64,000 nucleotides of DNA from Paenibacillaceae bacterium (GCA_004134985.1 REGQ01000004.1:245009-309008); one strand, 5' to 3'. Counted from the stretch's first letter, positions 28,010 through 36,859 are shown. Notes: generated by a model not told the origin, from the letters alone. Translations and numbers: made by a program.

Positions 28010-28496
28010 TTAACTATTTCCGAGAAAATGGTTTTGTTGCAACGGAACGAATATGGTAAGGCTGTTCATGCCGGGAGCGCAGATAAATGCCTTCAGCGGT
28101 TTTGAGGAAAACCGGCATATCTGGAAAGGCTCCTCTGGAGGCGGGACACGGTCGCTCATCGTCCAATCAGGGATATTGCGGTAGAAAGTGGTCATTGTTT
28201 TTTTGCCGAGCAGCTTGTAAATATCTTGCCAACAGCTTGGCTGCAAGTACGAGCGGTGAAATCATGAGAATATTCTGCGGGTTCGAGCGCTTCCTGATCG
28301 CCCAAATAGCGAAGTGTGCCGGCACATTCAGAATCAGGAACGCCTCTGGAATGGAAATTGGCAATCATATAGTCCAAATCATCCACGATTTCATCATCCC
28401 AGTGATGATCCTGATAGGCTTCTCGAAATAGCATTTTGGCCCATAGTTAAGCCAAGAGTGCAGCCATTGGCCAAGTTTGGTTAATTGTGCTTGCAT
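28010..28496 (-). pseudogene. Frameshifted gene of unknown function
   Basis: Translation signals are intact at both ends: GGGAGG five bases before ATG 28496, and a strong terminator after the stop at 28010. Between them the frame shifts twice. It begins MQAQLTKLGQWLHSWLNYGPK, continues one frame away as MLFREAYQDHHWDDEIVDDL (adding one A to the AAAA run near 28433 would join them), then moves again to end with DIYKLLGKKTMTTFYRNIPD ... QQNHFLGNS. A restored product would have about 160 residues. The family is not recognised. Either a recent pseudogene or assembly errors. Confidence 0.55.
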
Positions 28497-28524
28497 GATG
28501 GCCTCCCATTCAGCACTATATTGT

Positions 28525-29508
28525 TTATTTCGCTATATTAACTGTACTCTTAGTGGTTGATGACAGATATACGGCTTCAGCAACTTGGACGACAGAACGT
28601 CCGTATTCACCGGAAGCATACGGCTGGCGCTGCTCCTCTATGCAAGCGAGCAAATCGATTAGCTGCAATTGAAAAGGATTCCTCGTTTCCACTTGCGGCA
28701 GTACCTCATACTTGCCGTTGACGGATACAGATACCGTATTGTTGGGGCCAATTTTGATCATGCCATTCGTAAACACCAGCTCCGTATCTTCGTATGCAAC
28801 GCCATTATACCCTGACAAGCTGACCGTGCACGGCACTCCCGCATCTGTCTCCAGCAGCATGACTGCGCTTCCTTCGACATCGGGATACCCGTCTGCACAA
28901 TAGCTTACCGTCGCATTTACTTTGGCGATCCGGGAATCTGTCAGCCATTGAATTTTGTCGATGGCATGGATGCCGAGGTTAAACACAATACCGCCGCCAG
29001 ACATGGTTTTATCAAGAAACCACTTGGGGCGCTGCTCAGTAAAATAAACGTCATGTCTATTGTCGTGGATCATCACCAACTGACCGAGTCTGCCGGATTG
29101 GATTATTTTTTTGGCATCAAGGTTTCGCCCAATGTATTGCTGGGTCTGTCCAACGAGCATAATGACACCGTTACGTTCCACGGCTTCAATGATGTCTGTA
29201 CATGCTTGTGAAGAGGTCGCCATGGGTTTTTCCACAAGCAAATGGCAGCCATGGTTTGCACAGAAAATCGCCGCTTCTGTATGCAGAAAATGCGGCAGCG
29301 CGATAATAGCAATATCCGGCTGCAGCTGCTCAACCATCTGCTGATAGTTTTGAAATGCCTCGATCCCATATTGCTTTGCAGTTAGTTGCGCCTTATCCAA
29401 ATTGATGTCTGCTATCGCGATCATATTGACGCCATCGAGCTCGGCCATTGCTTTCAAGTGATAGTCGCCGATGATGCCGGCGCCAATCAGTACGGCTGTG
29501 CAGGCCAT
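28525..29508 (-). CDS. Gfo/Idh/MocA-family oxidoreductase
   Basis: 327 residues. N-terminal NAD(P)-binding GAGIIGDYHLKAM, the family EKP motif in LLVEKPMATS (about residues 91-100), then a substrate domain starting near 125 with FNLGIHAIDKIQWL. Such enzymes oxidise or reduce sugars, inositols or sugar acids. AAGGGAGAG precedes ATG 29508. It has a separate promoter, sharing a motif with the SDR operon, and does not obviously belong to the isomerase operon upstream. Confidence 0.88.
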   Translation of the reverse strand: MACTAVLIGAGIIGDYHLKAMAELDGVNMIAIADINLDKAQLTAKQYGIEAFQNYQQMVEQLQPDIAIIALPHFLHTEAAIFCANHGCHLLVEKPMATSSQACTDIIEAVERNGVIMLVGQTQQYIGRNLDAKKIIQSGRLGQLVMIHDNRHDVYFTEQRPKWFLDKTMSGGGIVFNLGIHAIDKIQWLTDSRIAKVNATVSYCADGYPDVEGSAVMLLETDAGVPCTVSLSGYNGVAYEDTELVFTNGMIKIGPNNTVSVSVNGKYEVLPQVETRNPFQLQLIDLLACIEEQRQPYASGEYGRSVVQVAEAVYLSSTTKSTVNIAK

Positions 29509-29556
29509 TTATGTCACTCTCCCTTGGGCTTCTATAATCAGTTTGAACTCGATAAA

Positions 29557-29608
29557 ACTATATCACCACTGGATTGGATTGATAAGTTCTTTAATTTGTC
29601 TTTAATTG
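29557..29608 (-). promoter_or_regulatory. Promoter region of the Gfo/Idh gene with shared upstream motif
   Basis: Minus-strand TTATCA (29585-29580), 17-bp spacer, TATAGT (29562-29557). Just upstream 29591-29608 reads TTAATTTGTCTTTAATTG on the plus strand, nearly the same as 26461-26478. Confidence 0.5.
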
Positions 29609-29634
29609 CGCCGCTTATAATGAAAATGGGAAAC

Positions 29635-29672
29635 AGCCGATGCTGCTCGTCTCAGGACGAAAAACATCGGCT
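29635..29672. terminator. Hairpin after the TIM-barrel gene, possible terminator
   Basis: AGCCGATG / CATCGGCT 8-bp stem with a 22-nt loop, 23 bp past the stop of the isomerase gene on the minus strand. No good T run follows, so termination is uncertain. Confidence 0.4.
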
Positions 29673-29694
29673 ATATGAAAAGGGAAAAATATGA

Positions 29695-30591
29695 TTATGC
29701 TTTATAGGCTTGGATAAACTGTACAGCTTTGCGAATGTCAACTTCCGGCTGCACGCCGACTTCACGCTCGATCGTCAGGTAGCCGGTATAGCCGATCTCC
29801 TGCACGGCCTTGAAGTAAGCGTCGAAGTCAACGCCGCCCTCGCCGAGCGGCAATTCGACGAATCCGCTGCCTGAATCTTCGCTGGCAGCCATCTCGGCCA
29901 GCTTCTCATGCGACATGCCGCCGTTCTTGTCGTAACCGAGGAAGCCATAGACATCCCGCGGATCAAGTGGACGAAGACGTCGGCCATCTTTCACATGGGT
30001 ATGGACAATGTAGTCCTTCAAGGTGATGATTCCTTGCACCGGATCATCGCCGGTTACCATGACCATGTTCGCCGGGTCAAAGTTGACGGAAACACCGTTG
30101 GTGCTGAGCGAATCCAGAAAGCTTTTCAGATGGGCGGCAGGCTCCGGGCCGGTTTCAATTGCGAAATAAGCGTTCATGCTTTTGGCATAGCGGCCCAGTT
30201 CATCACAGGCTTCATGCATCGCTGCATAGATTGCGCCATTCCGGTCATCGGGCACGATGCCAATGTGGGTTGTGACAATATTCGTTCCCAGTTCAAGCGC
30301 CAGATCAAGAATCCGTTTGGACTTTTCGACTTTGGCAGCATTAACGGAAGCATCCTGAAATCCGTGACCGGCAAGGTCGCCGCACAATGCGGAGATTTCC
30401 AGGCCAAGACTTCCAATATAGCTTTTCAGTTCCTTCCGCTGGCTGCTGTTCAGATTGGCAGGGTCCATCTCGCCGGAGACAGCGTAAATCTGTACACCGT
30501 CAGCGCCTACCTCCTTGGCTTTCTTGAGACCTTCCTGAACGCCAACGCCAAAGCTGTCCACAATGACGCCAATTTTATTCGTCAGTTTCAT
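29695..30591 (-). CDS. Sugar phosphate isomerase/epimerase family protein
   Basis: 298 residues, xylose-isomerase-like TIM barrel (PF01261 type). Metal-site stretches are visible: TTHIGIVP, AIETGPEPA, VNFDPANM, IVHTHVKDGRR and a final Glu in YLTIEREVG. AAAGGGGA precedes ATG 30591. It follows the second Gfo/Idh gene by 60 nt, a pairing common in inositol and keto-sugar catabolism, where one enzyme oxidises and the other isomerises. Substrate unknown. Confidence 0.87.
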   Translation of the reverse strand: MKLTNKIGVIVDSFGVGVQEGLKKAKEVGADGVQIYAVSGEMDPANLNSSQRKELKSYIGSLGLEISALCGDLAGHGFQDASVNAAKVEKSKRILDLALELGTNIVTTHIGIVPDDRNGAIYAAMHEACDELGRYAKSMNAYFAIETGPEPAAHLKSFLDSLSTNGVSVNFDPANMVMVTGDDPVQGIITLKDYIVHTHVKDGRRLRPLDPRDVYGFLGYDKNGGMSHEKLAEMAASEDSGSGFVELPLGEGGVDFDAYFKAVQEIGYTGYLTIEREVGVQPEVDIRKAVQFIQAYKA

Positions 30592-30651
30592 TGCACATTC
30601 CCCTTTCTTTTATATCGAAATTTGAATCGACTTCTGCCGATCGATCAACTC

Positions 30652-31710
30652 TTAAAACTGAACTTCTTTGCCTGTTGCAGCGGATTCGTAAATTGCCGCG
30701 AGGATTTTCGTAATTTCAACACCGTCCTGTACAGGGCTGAGCGTTTCCTTGGTCCCCTGGCACGCTTCTACGAAGTGGGCTGTTTCATTATAGAAGGCTT
30801 CCTGAAAATCAAAGCCGGGGTGATCGACTTGCGGTGTCATGTTGACAATCGTGTTGTGAGCTTCAGACACAATGACTAGCGAAGGCTCGATTTCAGCGCC
30901 GCCTTTGTCACCGTAGATTTTAACGCTTAATTCATCGCTTTTGGCATGCAGGGTAAAGCTGACATCGACCAGCAGCGATGCGCCGTTCTCGAAGCGGATC
31001 AGAGCATTGGCAAAGTCTTCGACATCATTTTTCTCGGCATTATAATCGGCTGCTTGATAAAATGAAAGATTTTGGACGTCGCTGCGATTGCCAAGCTTGC
31101 GGTACGTATTGCCTGTGACGGATTTGACCTTTGGCTTGCCCATCAAATACCAGCACAGATCAATAATATGCACGCCCAGATCGATCAGTGGACCGCCGCC
31201 GGAACGCTCCAAATCGGAGAACCAGCCGCCCGGGTTGCCAAGTCTGCGCAGATAAGATGCTTTGGCATAATAGATTTCGCCCAAATCATTATTCTCAAGA
31301 AAACGCTGCAATACAGCGGTATTGCTGCTGTAGCGGCGGACAAAGCCGACCTGCAGCAATTTGCCCGTTCTTGCAACCGCTTCCGCAACACGTTCTGCTT
31401 CCTCGAGCGTTTTGCATAGCGGCTTCTCGCACAATACATTTTTACCGGCTTCAAGCGCTGCAATGCTGATTTCGCCATGGGAGTTGTTCCATGTACAGAC
31501 GCTGATCGCTTCGATTTCTGGATCGGCCAGCAATTGATGATAGTCGGTATAAGTGGCAGGAATCGAATATTTATCGGCAGCCGCCTTTGCTCTTTCCTCA
31601 TTCAGATCGCAAATTGCGGCAATTTCAACGTTAGGATTTTTGCTGTAAGCTTCCAGATGAACATGTGAGATTGAACCGGCGCCGACGACACCTACTTTAT
31701 AACGTTTCAT
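30652..31710 (-). CDS. Gfo/Idh/MocA-family oxidoreductase
   Basis: 352 residues. VGVVGAGSISHVHLEAY at the N-terminus binds the cofactor; LCEKPLCKTLEEAERVAE carries the EKP motif; GGGPLIDLGVHIIDLCWYLMG is the typical substrate-domain helix with catalytic Asp/His. AAAGGATG supports ATG 31710 rather than the ATG four codons earlier. First gene of an operon with the TIM-barrel isomerase, divergent from the AraC regulator at 31885. Confidence 0.9.
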   Translation of the reverse strand: MKRYKVGVVGAGSISHVHLEAYSKNPNVEIAAICDLNEERAKAAADKYSIPATYTDYHQLLADPEIEAISVCTWNNSHGEISIAALEAGKNVLCEKPLCKTLEEAERVAEAVARTGKLLQVGFVRRYSSNTAVLQRFLENNDLGEIYYAKASYLRRLGNPGGWFSDLERSGGGPLIDLGVHIIDLCWYLMGKPKVKSVTGNTYRKLGNRSDVQNLSFYQAADYNAEKNDVEDFANALIRFENGASLLVDVSFTLHAKSDELSVKIYGDKGGAEIEPSLVIVSEAHNTIVNMTPQVDHPGFDFQEAFYNETAHFVEACQGTKETLSPVQDGVEITKILAAIYESAATGKEVQF

Positions 31711-31812
31711 TAGAATGCACATCCTTTCGATTTGCCTCCACTATAACATTAGGGCAGTCCTGTACAGAATGATTGTTGTATTTAAATTCATGGACTATAT
31801 ATTCAAAATCGC

Positions 31813-31841
31813 TGGAGATATCGCCGTTGAAACGCTATAAT
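31813..31841 (+). promoter_or_regulatory. Likely promoter of the AraC-type gene
   Basis: TATAAT at 31836-31841 with TGGAGA 17 bp upstream (31813-31818). The -35 is weak, which would suit an activator-dependent or weakly expressed regulator. Confidence 0.4.
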
Positions 31842-31884
31842 TTGGACAGAGGTATTTGGAAATGCAAAGTGAGGTGAATGAACG

Positions 31885-32742
31885 GTGGAAATGACTGACC
31901 GTGCAATCAGCATCCATACGATCCGTCTATTCGGTGCGAAGGTGGACAAGAGCAAACTGCGGATTAGTTCCCTGCAGCTGTTGAATGCCGGACACATTCC
32001 AGGACGCATTATGCAGCGGGTCGACGCTGTTTTCGAACGGTGGGCTTTTGTATATATAACGGAAGGTAGAGGCTATTACCAGGCAGGAGAAGGTCCTAGG
32101 CAACAGGTGGAGGCGGGAAGCTTGTTTTGCCTTTATCCCGGCACTGTATTTCAATACGGCCCCCATGACGACGACTATTGGGATGAATACTATTTCACGG
32201 TAGACGGAGATCGCATCCAGGAATGGCTGGACAACTGGTCGATTAAGCAGGACGGGGTAATGAAGGTTGGCTGTGACGAATCGAAGCTGCATAAGATGGA
32301 AATGATTTTTCGGTTGATGGAAACCGGAGAGGCGTTGAATCTTGACCGGGCGGCACTGCTGCTGGAAAATTTTCTGTTCGAGCTCACGCTGAAGGCGGAG
32401 CAGAAAGGCATGACGACCCGCAGTACGCTGATTAACCGGATTGTGGACGATTTGACCAGCATGGTCTATGAGCCGCTTGAAGCCGCTGCGCTCGCGCTTC
32501 GCCATCACATTTCCGTTTCCACATTAAGGCGCATGGTGCTGGAACATAGCGGTTATCCGCTGCATGAGTTCATTCACCGACTCAAAACGGCAGAAGCGAA
32601 AAAGCTGCTGCTCAATACCGATCATACGGTAAAGGAGATCGGCGAGCGTTTGGCTTACAAGGATGTTTTTTATTTCTCAAGGCTGTTTAAAAAGCATGTT
32701 GGCGTCTCACCCAAAACTTTTCGTGACACGATTGGTTTCTAA
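31885..32742 (+). CDS. AraC-family transcriptional regulator
   Basis: 285 residues: N-terminal cupin-like sensor (about 25-110, FVYITEGRGYYQAGE, GSLFCLYPGTVFQYGP) and C-terminal AraC HTH pair (about 190-285; AAALALRHHISVSTLRRMV and VKEIGERLAYKDVFYFSRLFKK). The GTG at 31885 lies 8 nt after GAGGTG; an ATG two codons on is too far from it. Divergent from the Gfo/Idh-isomerase operon, which is its probable target. Confidence 0.87.
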   Translation: MEMTDRAISIHTIRLFGAKVDKSKLRISSLQLLNAGHIPGRIMQRVDAVFERWAFVYITEGRGYYQAGEGPRQQVEAGSLFCLYPGTVFQYGPHDDDYWDEYYFTVDGDRIQEWLDNWSIKQDGVMKVGCDESKLHKMEMIFRLMETGEALNLDRAALLLENFLFELTLKAEQKGMTTRSTLINRIVDDLTSMVYEPLEAAALALRHHISVSTLRRMVLEHSGYPLHEFIHRLKTAEAKKLLLNTDHTVKEIGERLAYKDVFYFSRLFKKHVGVSPKTFRDTIGF

Positions 32743-32763
32743 AGGTTCATAAATGTTCTTTTT

Positions 32764-32810
32764 TGTTTGTTAATTTCATGTTATACTGACCGATAGCACG
32801 ATAACAAACA
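32764..32810 (+). promoter_or_regulatory. kduI promoter region with a perfect 9-bp inverted repeat
   Basis: TGTTTGTTA at 32764-32772 and TAACAAACA at 32802-32810 flank a TATACT -10 at 32782-32787. The arrangement suits an operator for the DeoR-type repressor encoded at 33717, with looping or dimer-of-dimer binding across the -10. Confidence 0.55.
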
Positions 32811-32831
32811 TTTATGGAGGGTGAATTAACT

Positions 32832-33665
32832 ATGGAAGTACGTCACGCTGCACATCCTGCTGATGTCAAGACTTACACTACGGAGAGGCTGAGAAAGGAT
32901 TTTCTCATCGAGAGCCTGTTCGTCGAAAATAAACTGCAAACGGTGTATTCTCATTACGACCGTATGATTGTTGGCGGCGCGCTGCCAACGACGGAAGCAT
33001 TGACGCTCGAAGCGGCTGAAACATTGAAGACGGAATATTTCCTTGAGCGCCGCGAGATCGCATTTCTAAATATTGGCGGAGGCACTGCAGTTATATCCGC
33101 TGACGGCGAGCAATACGAACTGGGCAAACTCGATGTATTATATGTTGGCAAAGGCGTCCGTGAAGTAACGCTTGCCAGCAAGGATGCGGCTGATCCCGCC
33201 AAAATTTATTTCTGCTCCGCCTTGGCGCATGCAGCGCTCCCTACGCAGAAAGGGGCGATCGAAGACGCCAATCCGCTGCATATGGGCGCTTTGGAAACAT
33301 CCAATGAACGGACGATTTATCAATATATTCATGAAGGCGGCATTAAGAGTTGCCAGTTGATGCTCGGTGTTACGCTTTTGAAACCGGGCAGCATTTGGAA
33401 CACGATGCCTGCGCACAAACATGATCGCCGGATGGAAGCTTATCTTTATTTTGACATGCAGCCAGATACACGGGTATTTCACTTTATGGGCGAGCCATCG
33501 GAGACGAGACATCTCGTTGTCGCCAATGAACAGGCCATTCTGTCGCCAAGCTGGTCCATTCATTCCGGAGCCGGAACAAGCAATTATTCATTTGTATGGT
33601 CGATGGCGGGCGAGAACTATACCTTCAAGGATATGGATGTCGTTGCGATGGACGAGTTGAAGTAA
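32832..33665 (+). CDS. kduI: 5-dehydro-4-deoxy-D-glucuronate isomerase
   Basis: 277 residues, matching KduI (278 in E. coli). Opens MEVRHAAHPADVKTYTTERL; the zinc site is in PAHKHDRRMEAYLYF, with a later His in SWSIHSGAGTSNYSF. Converts 5-keto-4-deoxyuronate from pectin or glycosaminoglycan breakdown to 2,5-diketo-3-deoxygluconate. GGAGGGTGA at 32814 serves ATG 32832. First gene of a kduI-deoR-kduD unit. Confidence 0.96.
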   Translation: MEVRHAAHPADVKTYTTERLRKDFLIESLFVENKLQTVYSHYDRMIVGGALPTTEALTLEAAETLKTEYFLERREIAFLNIGGGTAVISADGEQYELGKLDVLYVGKGVREVTLASKDAADPAKIYFCSALAHAALPTQKGAIEDANPLHMGALETSNERTIYQYIHEGGIKSCQLMLGVTLLKPGSIWNTMPAHKHDRRMEAYLYFDMQPDTRVFHFMGEPSETRHLVVANEQAILSPSWSIHSGAGTSNYSFVWSMAGENYTFKDMDVVAMDELK

Positions 33666-33716
33666 CCGCAGCAGCGGCGGCTGCGCCATCAGACCGATCT
33701 GTCAGGGGGAATATTC

Positions 33717-34484
33717 ATGTTAGCCGCACAGCGCCATCGCAATATTATTGAACGGCTGGAGCAGAACGGCAGTGTCAAGGTTTCTGAACTAAGCGACTGG
33801 TTTCAGGTTACCGAGAAGACCATTCGCGAAGATTTGGAGAAGCTTGAAGAGAAAGGGCTGCTGAGACGTATACACGGCGGTGCGATGCTGAAGCCGGAAG
33901 GGGAGGACAGCATTCTTCCGCTGCAATTGCCCAATAGCAAGCACGGGCAAGAGAAGGCGGCGATTGCCGAACATGCAATCAAGCTGATCGAGCCTGACGA
34001 TATCATCGCGCTCGACGCCGGAAGCACGATGCTTGAAATTGCCAGGCGGATCAAGAACATTCCGCTGACGGTGCTCACTAATGATCTGCTTATTATTCGG
34101 GAGCTGACGCTCAAGGATCAGATTCGTCTGATCGTGCCGGGTGGATCAAGGCACCATAATTTGCTGATTGGCGGAGCCGAGCAGCAATGGATCAGCCGGC
34201 TTAATGTTCATAAGCTGTTCCTTTCTACGACGGGAATCCACCCTGAATACGGTCTGACGATTTTCACTGAAGAGCTGGCCAAGCTCAAGAAAGTGTTTAT
34301 CGCCTGCTCCAAGGTCGTTTATTGTGCTGCCGATCATAGCAAATTCGACAAAGGCGCGCTTATTACGTTCGCCGACTTGTCGGAAGTGGACTATTTCATT
34401 ACCGATGACGGCCTGGAGCCGGCAGTTGCCAGGAAATATGAAGAACAAGCTGTCAAGCTGCTTCGTGCTCCCTTGCTGCAGTGA
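33717..34484 (+). CDS. DeoR-family regulator within the kdu operon
   Basis: 255 residues. N-terminal HTH (RHRNIIERLEQNGSVKVSEL ... TEKTIREDLEKLEEKGLLRRIHGGA) and C-terminal DeoR sensor domain (ALDAGSTMLEIARRI, LSTTGIHPEYGLT, ADHSKFDKGAL), which usually senses a sugar phosphate. Its place between kduI and kduD suggests it controls this operon through the inverted repeat at 32764. Confidence 0.92.
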   Translation: MLAAQRHRNIIERLEQNGSVKVSELSDWFQVTEKTIREDLEKLEEKGLLRRIHGGAMLKPEGEDSILPLQLPNSKHGQEKAAIAEHAIKLIEPDDIIALDAGSTMLEIARRIKNIPLTVLTNDLLIIRELTLKDQIRLIVPGGSRHHNLLIGGAEQQWISRLNVHKLFLSTTGIHPEYGLTIFTEELAKLKKVFIACSKVVYCAADHSKFDKGALITFADLSEVDYFITDDGLEPAVARKYEEQAVKLLRAPLLQ

Positions 34485-34544
34485 AGGCAGCTTGCAGTGA
34501 ATTTCTTAGAAGTGTGGCTTGATGAGACGAGGGAGGATTGCATC

Positions 34545-35303
34545 TTGAAGAGTGTGTTCGATTTAACGGGCAAGAAGGCGGTTGTAACAGGAGCCGGACG
34601 CGGCTTGGGCAAAGCGGTTGCCATCGGGCTGGCAGCTGCCGGCGCAGACGTTGTGCTGGTCACGAACGCGACACCGGCAACCGATGTGAAGCTGGAAGTG
34701 GAGCGCCTTGGCAGAGAGGCGCTGACGATCCAGGCGGACGTAAGCGACCGCAGCTTGCTGCCAGGCATTATTGAGCAGACGGTAGCGCATTTCGGGGCAA
34801 TTGACATTCTGGTCAATAACGCGGGCATTATTCGCCGTACACCGGCGGTTGAACACAGTTATGAGGACTGGCAGCAAGTTATTGATGTCAATCTTAATGC
34901 AGTATTCGTGCTTTGCCAGGAAGCAGGCAAACATATGATCAGACAAGGCTCCGGCAAGATTATTAATATTGCTTCCATGCTTTCCTTCCAGGGAGGCATC
35001 AATGTGCCGGGCTATACGGCGAGCAAGCATGCGGTTGCGGGTCTGACCAAGGCGCTGGCCAATGAGTGGGCGCCCAAGGGGATACAGGTCAATGCCATCG
35101 CCCCCGGCTACATGAGTACGGACAACACGGAGGCGCTGCGTGACGATCCTGTGCGCAGCAAGCAGATTCTGGAGCGGATACCGGCCGGGCGCTGGGGAAC
35201 GGATGAAGATATTGCAGGGCCTACGGTGTTTCTTGCATCGCAAGCAGCTAATTATATGAGCGGTCATCTGCTTTGTGTGGATGGCGGCTGGATGGTAAGA
35301 TAG
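34545..35303 (+). CDS. kduD: 2-dehydro-3-deoxy-D-gluconate 5-dehydrogenase
   Basis: 252 residues, classical SDR. TGAGRGLGKAVA for NAD, NNAG, and the catalytic YTASK tetrad with the upstream Ser in INIASMLSFQGG; GGINVPGYTASKHA is typical of KduD. Reduces 2,5-diketo-3-deoxygluconate to KDG, the step after KduI. TTG 34545 is preferred: GAGGGAGGA lies 7 nt upstream and the protein then matches KduD length. KDG kinase and aldolase genes are not in the window. Confidence 0.93.
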   Translation: MKSVFDLTGKKAVVTGAGRGLGKAVAIGLAAAGADVVLVTNATPATDVKLEVERLGREALTIQADVSDRSLLPGIIEQTVAHFGAIDILVNNAGIIRRTPAVEHSYEDWQQVIDVNLNAVFVLCQEAGKHMIRQGSGKIINIASMLSFQGGINVPGYTASKHAVAGLTKALANEWAPKGIQVNAIAPGYMSTDNTEALRDDPVRSKQILERIPAGRWGTDEDIAGPTVFLASQAANYMSGHLLCVDGGWMVR

Positions 35304-35357
35304 CAGGCGGCGGGTTGCTGTTGCCGGTTGCCCTGCTGTCATAGCATAAGAGCTTCC

Positions 35358-35402
35358 AAGCTTGACTGATGCGTTGAAAATGCGCATTGGTCAGGCTTTT
35401 TT
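35358..35402 (+). terminator. Terminator of the kdu operon
   Basis: AAGC-TTGAC ... ATGCG / CGCAT ... GTCA-GGCTT stem with small internal bulges, then six T. Confidence 0.85.
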
Positions 35403-35437
35403 CCGTTGATTTCTGCAGCCGGCAATCATCGTTGCGC

Positions 35438-35467
35438 TTGTCGGATGACATTTGCAACTGCTATGAT
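35438..35467 (+). promoter_or_regulatory. Candidate promoter of the 35575 gene
   Basis: TTGTCG, 18-bp spacer, TATGAT at 35462-35467, about 107 nt before the ATG. Confidence 0.45.
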
Positions 35468-35574
35468 AGAAGAACAAACATAGGAATGGAAAAAATCGGG
35501 GGAGATGCAGGACAACGACACTGGCAATGGTCTTGTCCGGCTCACCAAATTAATAATAGAGGGGACGCTGGTTA

Positions 35575-36180
35575 ATGAAATGGTTTCGACGTTTAATCCT
35601 ATTAACCATTGCTATTGTAATACTGCTTGGACTGGCGGCGTGGGGACTGATTAGCTACATCGCGCCGCGGCAAGAACTTGATCTCATGGCGGAGCCGCTG
35701 GATCTGGAGCAGAGAGCCAGCGATCTTCTGAGCAATCTGAAGCTGAGTGCGACACTTGAGGAAGTAACCCCTGAGCTTGTACTAAATGAAGCCGATATTA
35801 ACAGCCTGGCCAAGTGGCATATTAGCAGGAACAGCCAGATCGCTCCTGATCTTATGGCTGACGGCGCCAAGTTTGAGCTGAAGGACAGCAAGCTTGTCGC
35901 TCATGTGAATGTTACGTATCTGGAGCAGATCCGAACAGGCATCGTAGCCGAGTATGCCCTTCGCTGGGAAGATGGCAATCTGGAGGCCATTCCTGAGCAA
36001 GCTCATATCCGCGCCATTAATCTGCCGGTTGCCCATTTGGAGGCAATGGTTATTCCGCTTGGCGAGCTGCTGCCAGAGTGGGTGGAGATCGAGGACATTT
36101 ATTTTGAAAAAGAACAGGTGAGAATCAAACTTAAAGCGAATGTGCCGCAGCTTGGAGAACTGCTGGAACATATGAGCTAA
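35575..36180 (+). CDS. Membrane-anchored protein, YpmS-like layout, function unknown
   Basis: 201 residues: a short basic start, one N-terminal membrane helix (about 7-28), and an extracytoplasmic part with NEADINSLAKWHISRN and two amphipathic halves. The layout resembles B. subtilis YpmS (DUF2140-type), though the match is by pattern only. GAGGGGACGCTGGTTA precedes the ATG. Flanked by its own promoter and a small membrane ORF. Confidence 0.6.
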   Translation: MKWFRRLILLTIAIVILLGLAAWGLISYIAPRQELDLMAEPLDLEQRASDLLSNLKLSATLEEVTPELVLNEADINSLAKWHISRNSQIAPDLMADGAKFELKDSKLVAHVNVTYLEQIRTGIVAEYALRWEDGNLEAIPEQAHIRAINLPVAHLEAMVIPLGELLPEWVEIEDIYFEKEQVRIKLKANVPQLGELLEHMS

Positions 36181-36316
36181 TGGCAAGCAGAAGCGGTGCT
36201 GACTGTATGTTCGGGACAGGCGCCGCGCTCATTGAAACAGGGTGTGTATTTCGTTATAATTATCATTATCTGAAATTGAGATATGCCAGGCACTAAAAAT
36301 TCAAGGGGGTGACGGT

Positions 36317-36466
36317 ATGTTTGATGACTGGGTAACCGCCACGCTGGTAGCATTCGGCGTTCTGGTTGCTGTAGGAGGTGTTATTGCTTATTTGCGCGTT
36401 GTATCTGCAGCTTCTTCCGAACGTCCGTCATCGCCTGAAGACGAGCCCCCGGACAACAAGGAATAA
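36317..36466 (+). CDS. Small single-pass membrane protein, 49 residues
   Basis: A strong site (AAGGGGGTGA, 36303-36312) precedes ATG 36317. The protein starts MFDDW, has one hydrophobic segment (about 6-30, ATLVAFGVLVAVGGVIAYL) and an acidic Pro-rich tail ending EPPDNKE. No family recognised. The ribosome-binding site and clean membrane topology support it as real despite its size. Confidence 0.6.
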   Translation: MFDDWVTATLVAFGVLVAVGGVIAYLRVVSAASSERPSSPEDEPPDNKE

Positions 36467-36673
36467 ATTAACATAATAATGGGCGATTGTTCCCTTTTTT
36501 CTTGAGAAGCGAACTGGTATACTATAAGAGTACAGATTTATTTTTCGGCTAACCATGAACGACCTGCACTGAGTGGATTGCTTGATCATATGGGTGATGC
36601 GTCTGCGGTACTGAACCGCTGCTATTCGTACATTGATTTAGGACGACCATCCAATGAAATGGGAGGGGATTTC

Positions 36674-36859
36674 ATGGCGAGAAGAGGCCATAATGAAGTC
36701 AAGGATAGTCTTAAAGAACTGACAAGAATTTTTCAGCCCAAAGACCCACGCAAGTTTGTGAAAGACTACATTAGGAAATATCGAATTACTGGCGGGTACG
36801 AAGATGAATTGACCTCGCTGGTGGAATGTGAGCTTGGTAAGATGAATTCTGTTGGATAA
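36674..36859 (+). CDS. Conserved-looking 61-residue protein
   Basis: GGGAGGGG at 36661-36668 sits 5 nt before ATG 36674; a longer frame from 36578 lacks such a site. The product MARRGHNEVKDSLKEL... is charged and helical with RKFVKDYIRKYRITGGYEDEL, and has no membrane segment. No domain recognised. It has its own terminators downstream. Confidence 0.6.
   Translation: MARRGHNEVKDSLKELTRIFQPKDPRKFVKDYIRKYRITGGYEDELTSLVECELGKMNSVG

Noticed and set aside
31827..31841. CcpA (cre) site before the AraC gene
   Set aside because: TGAAACGCTATAA is one base too short for the cre consensus and overlaps the -10 box.
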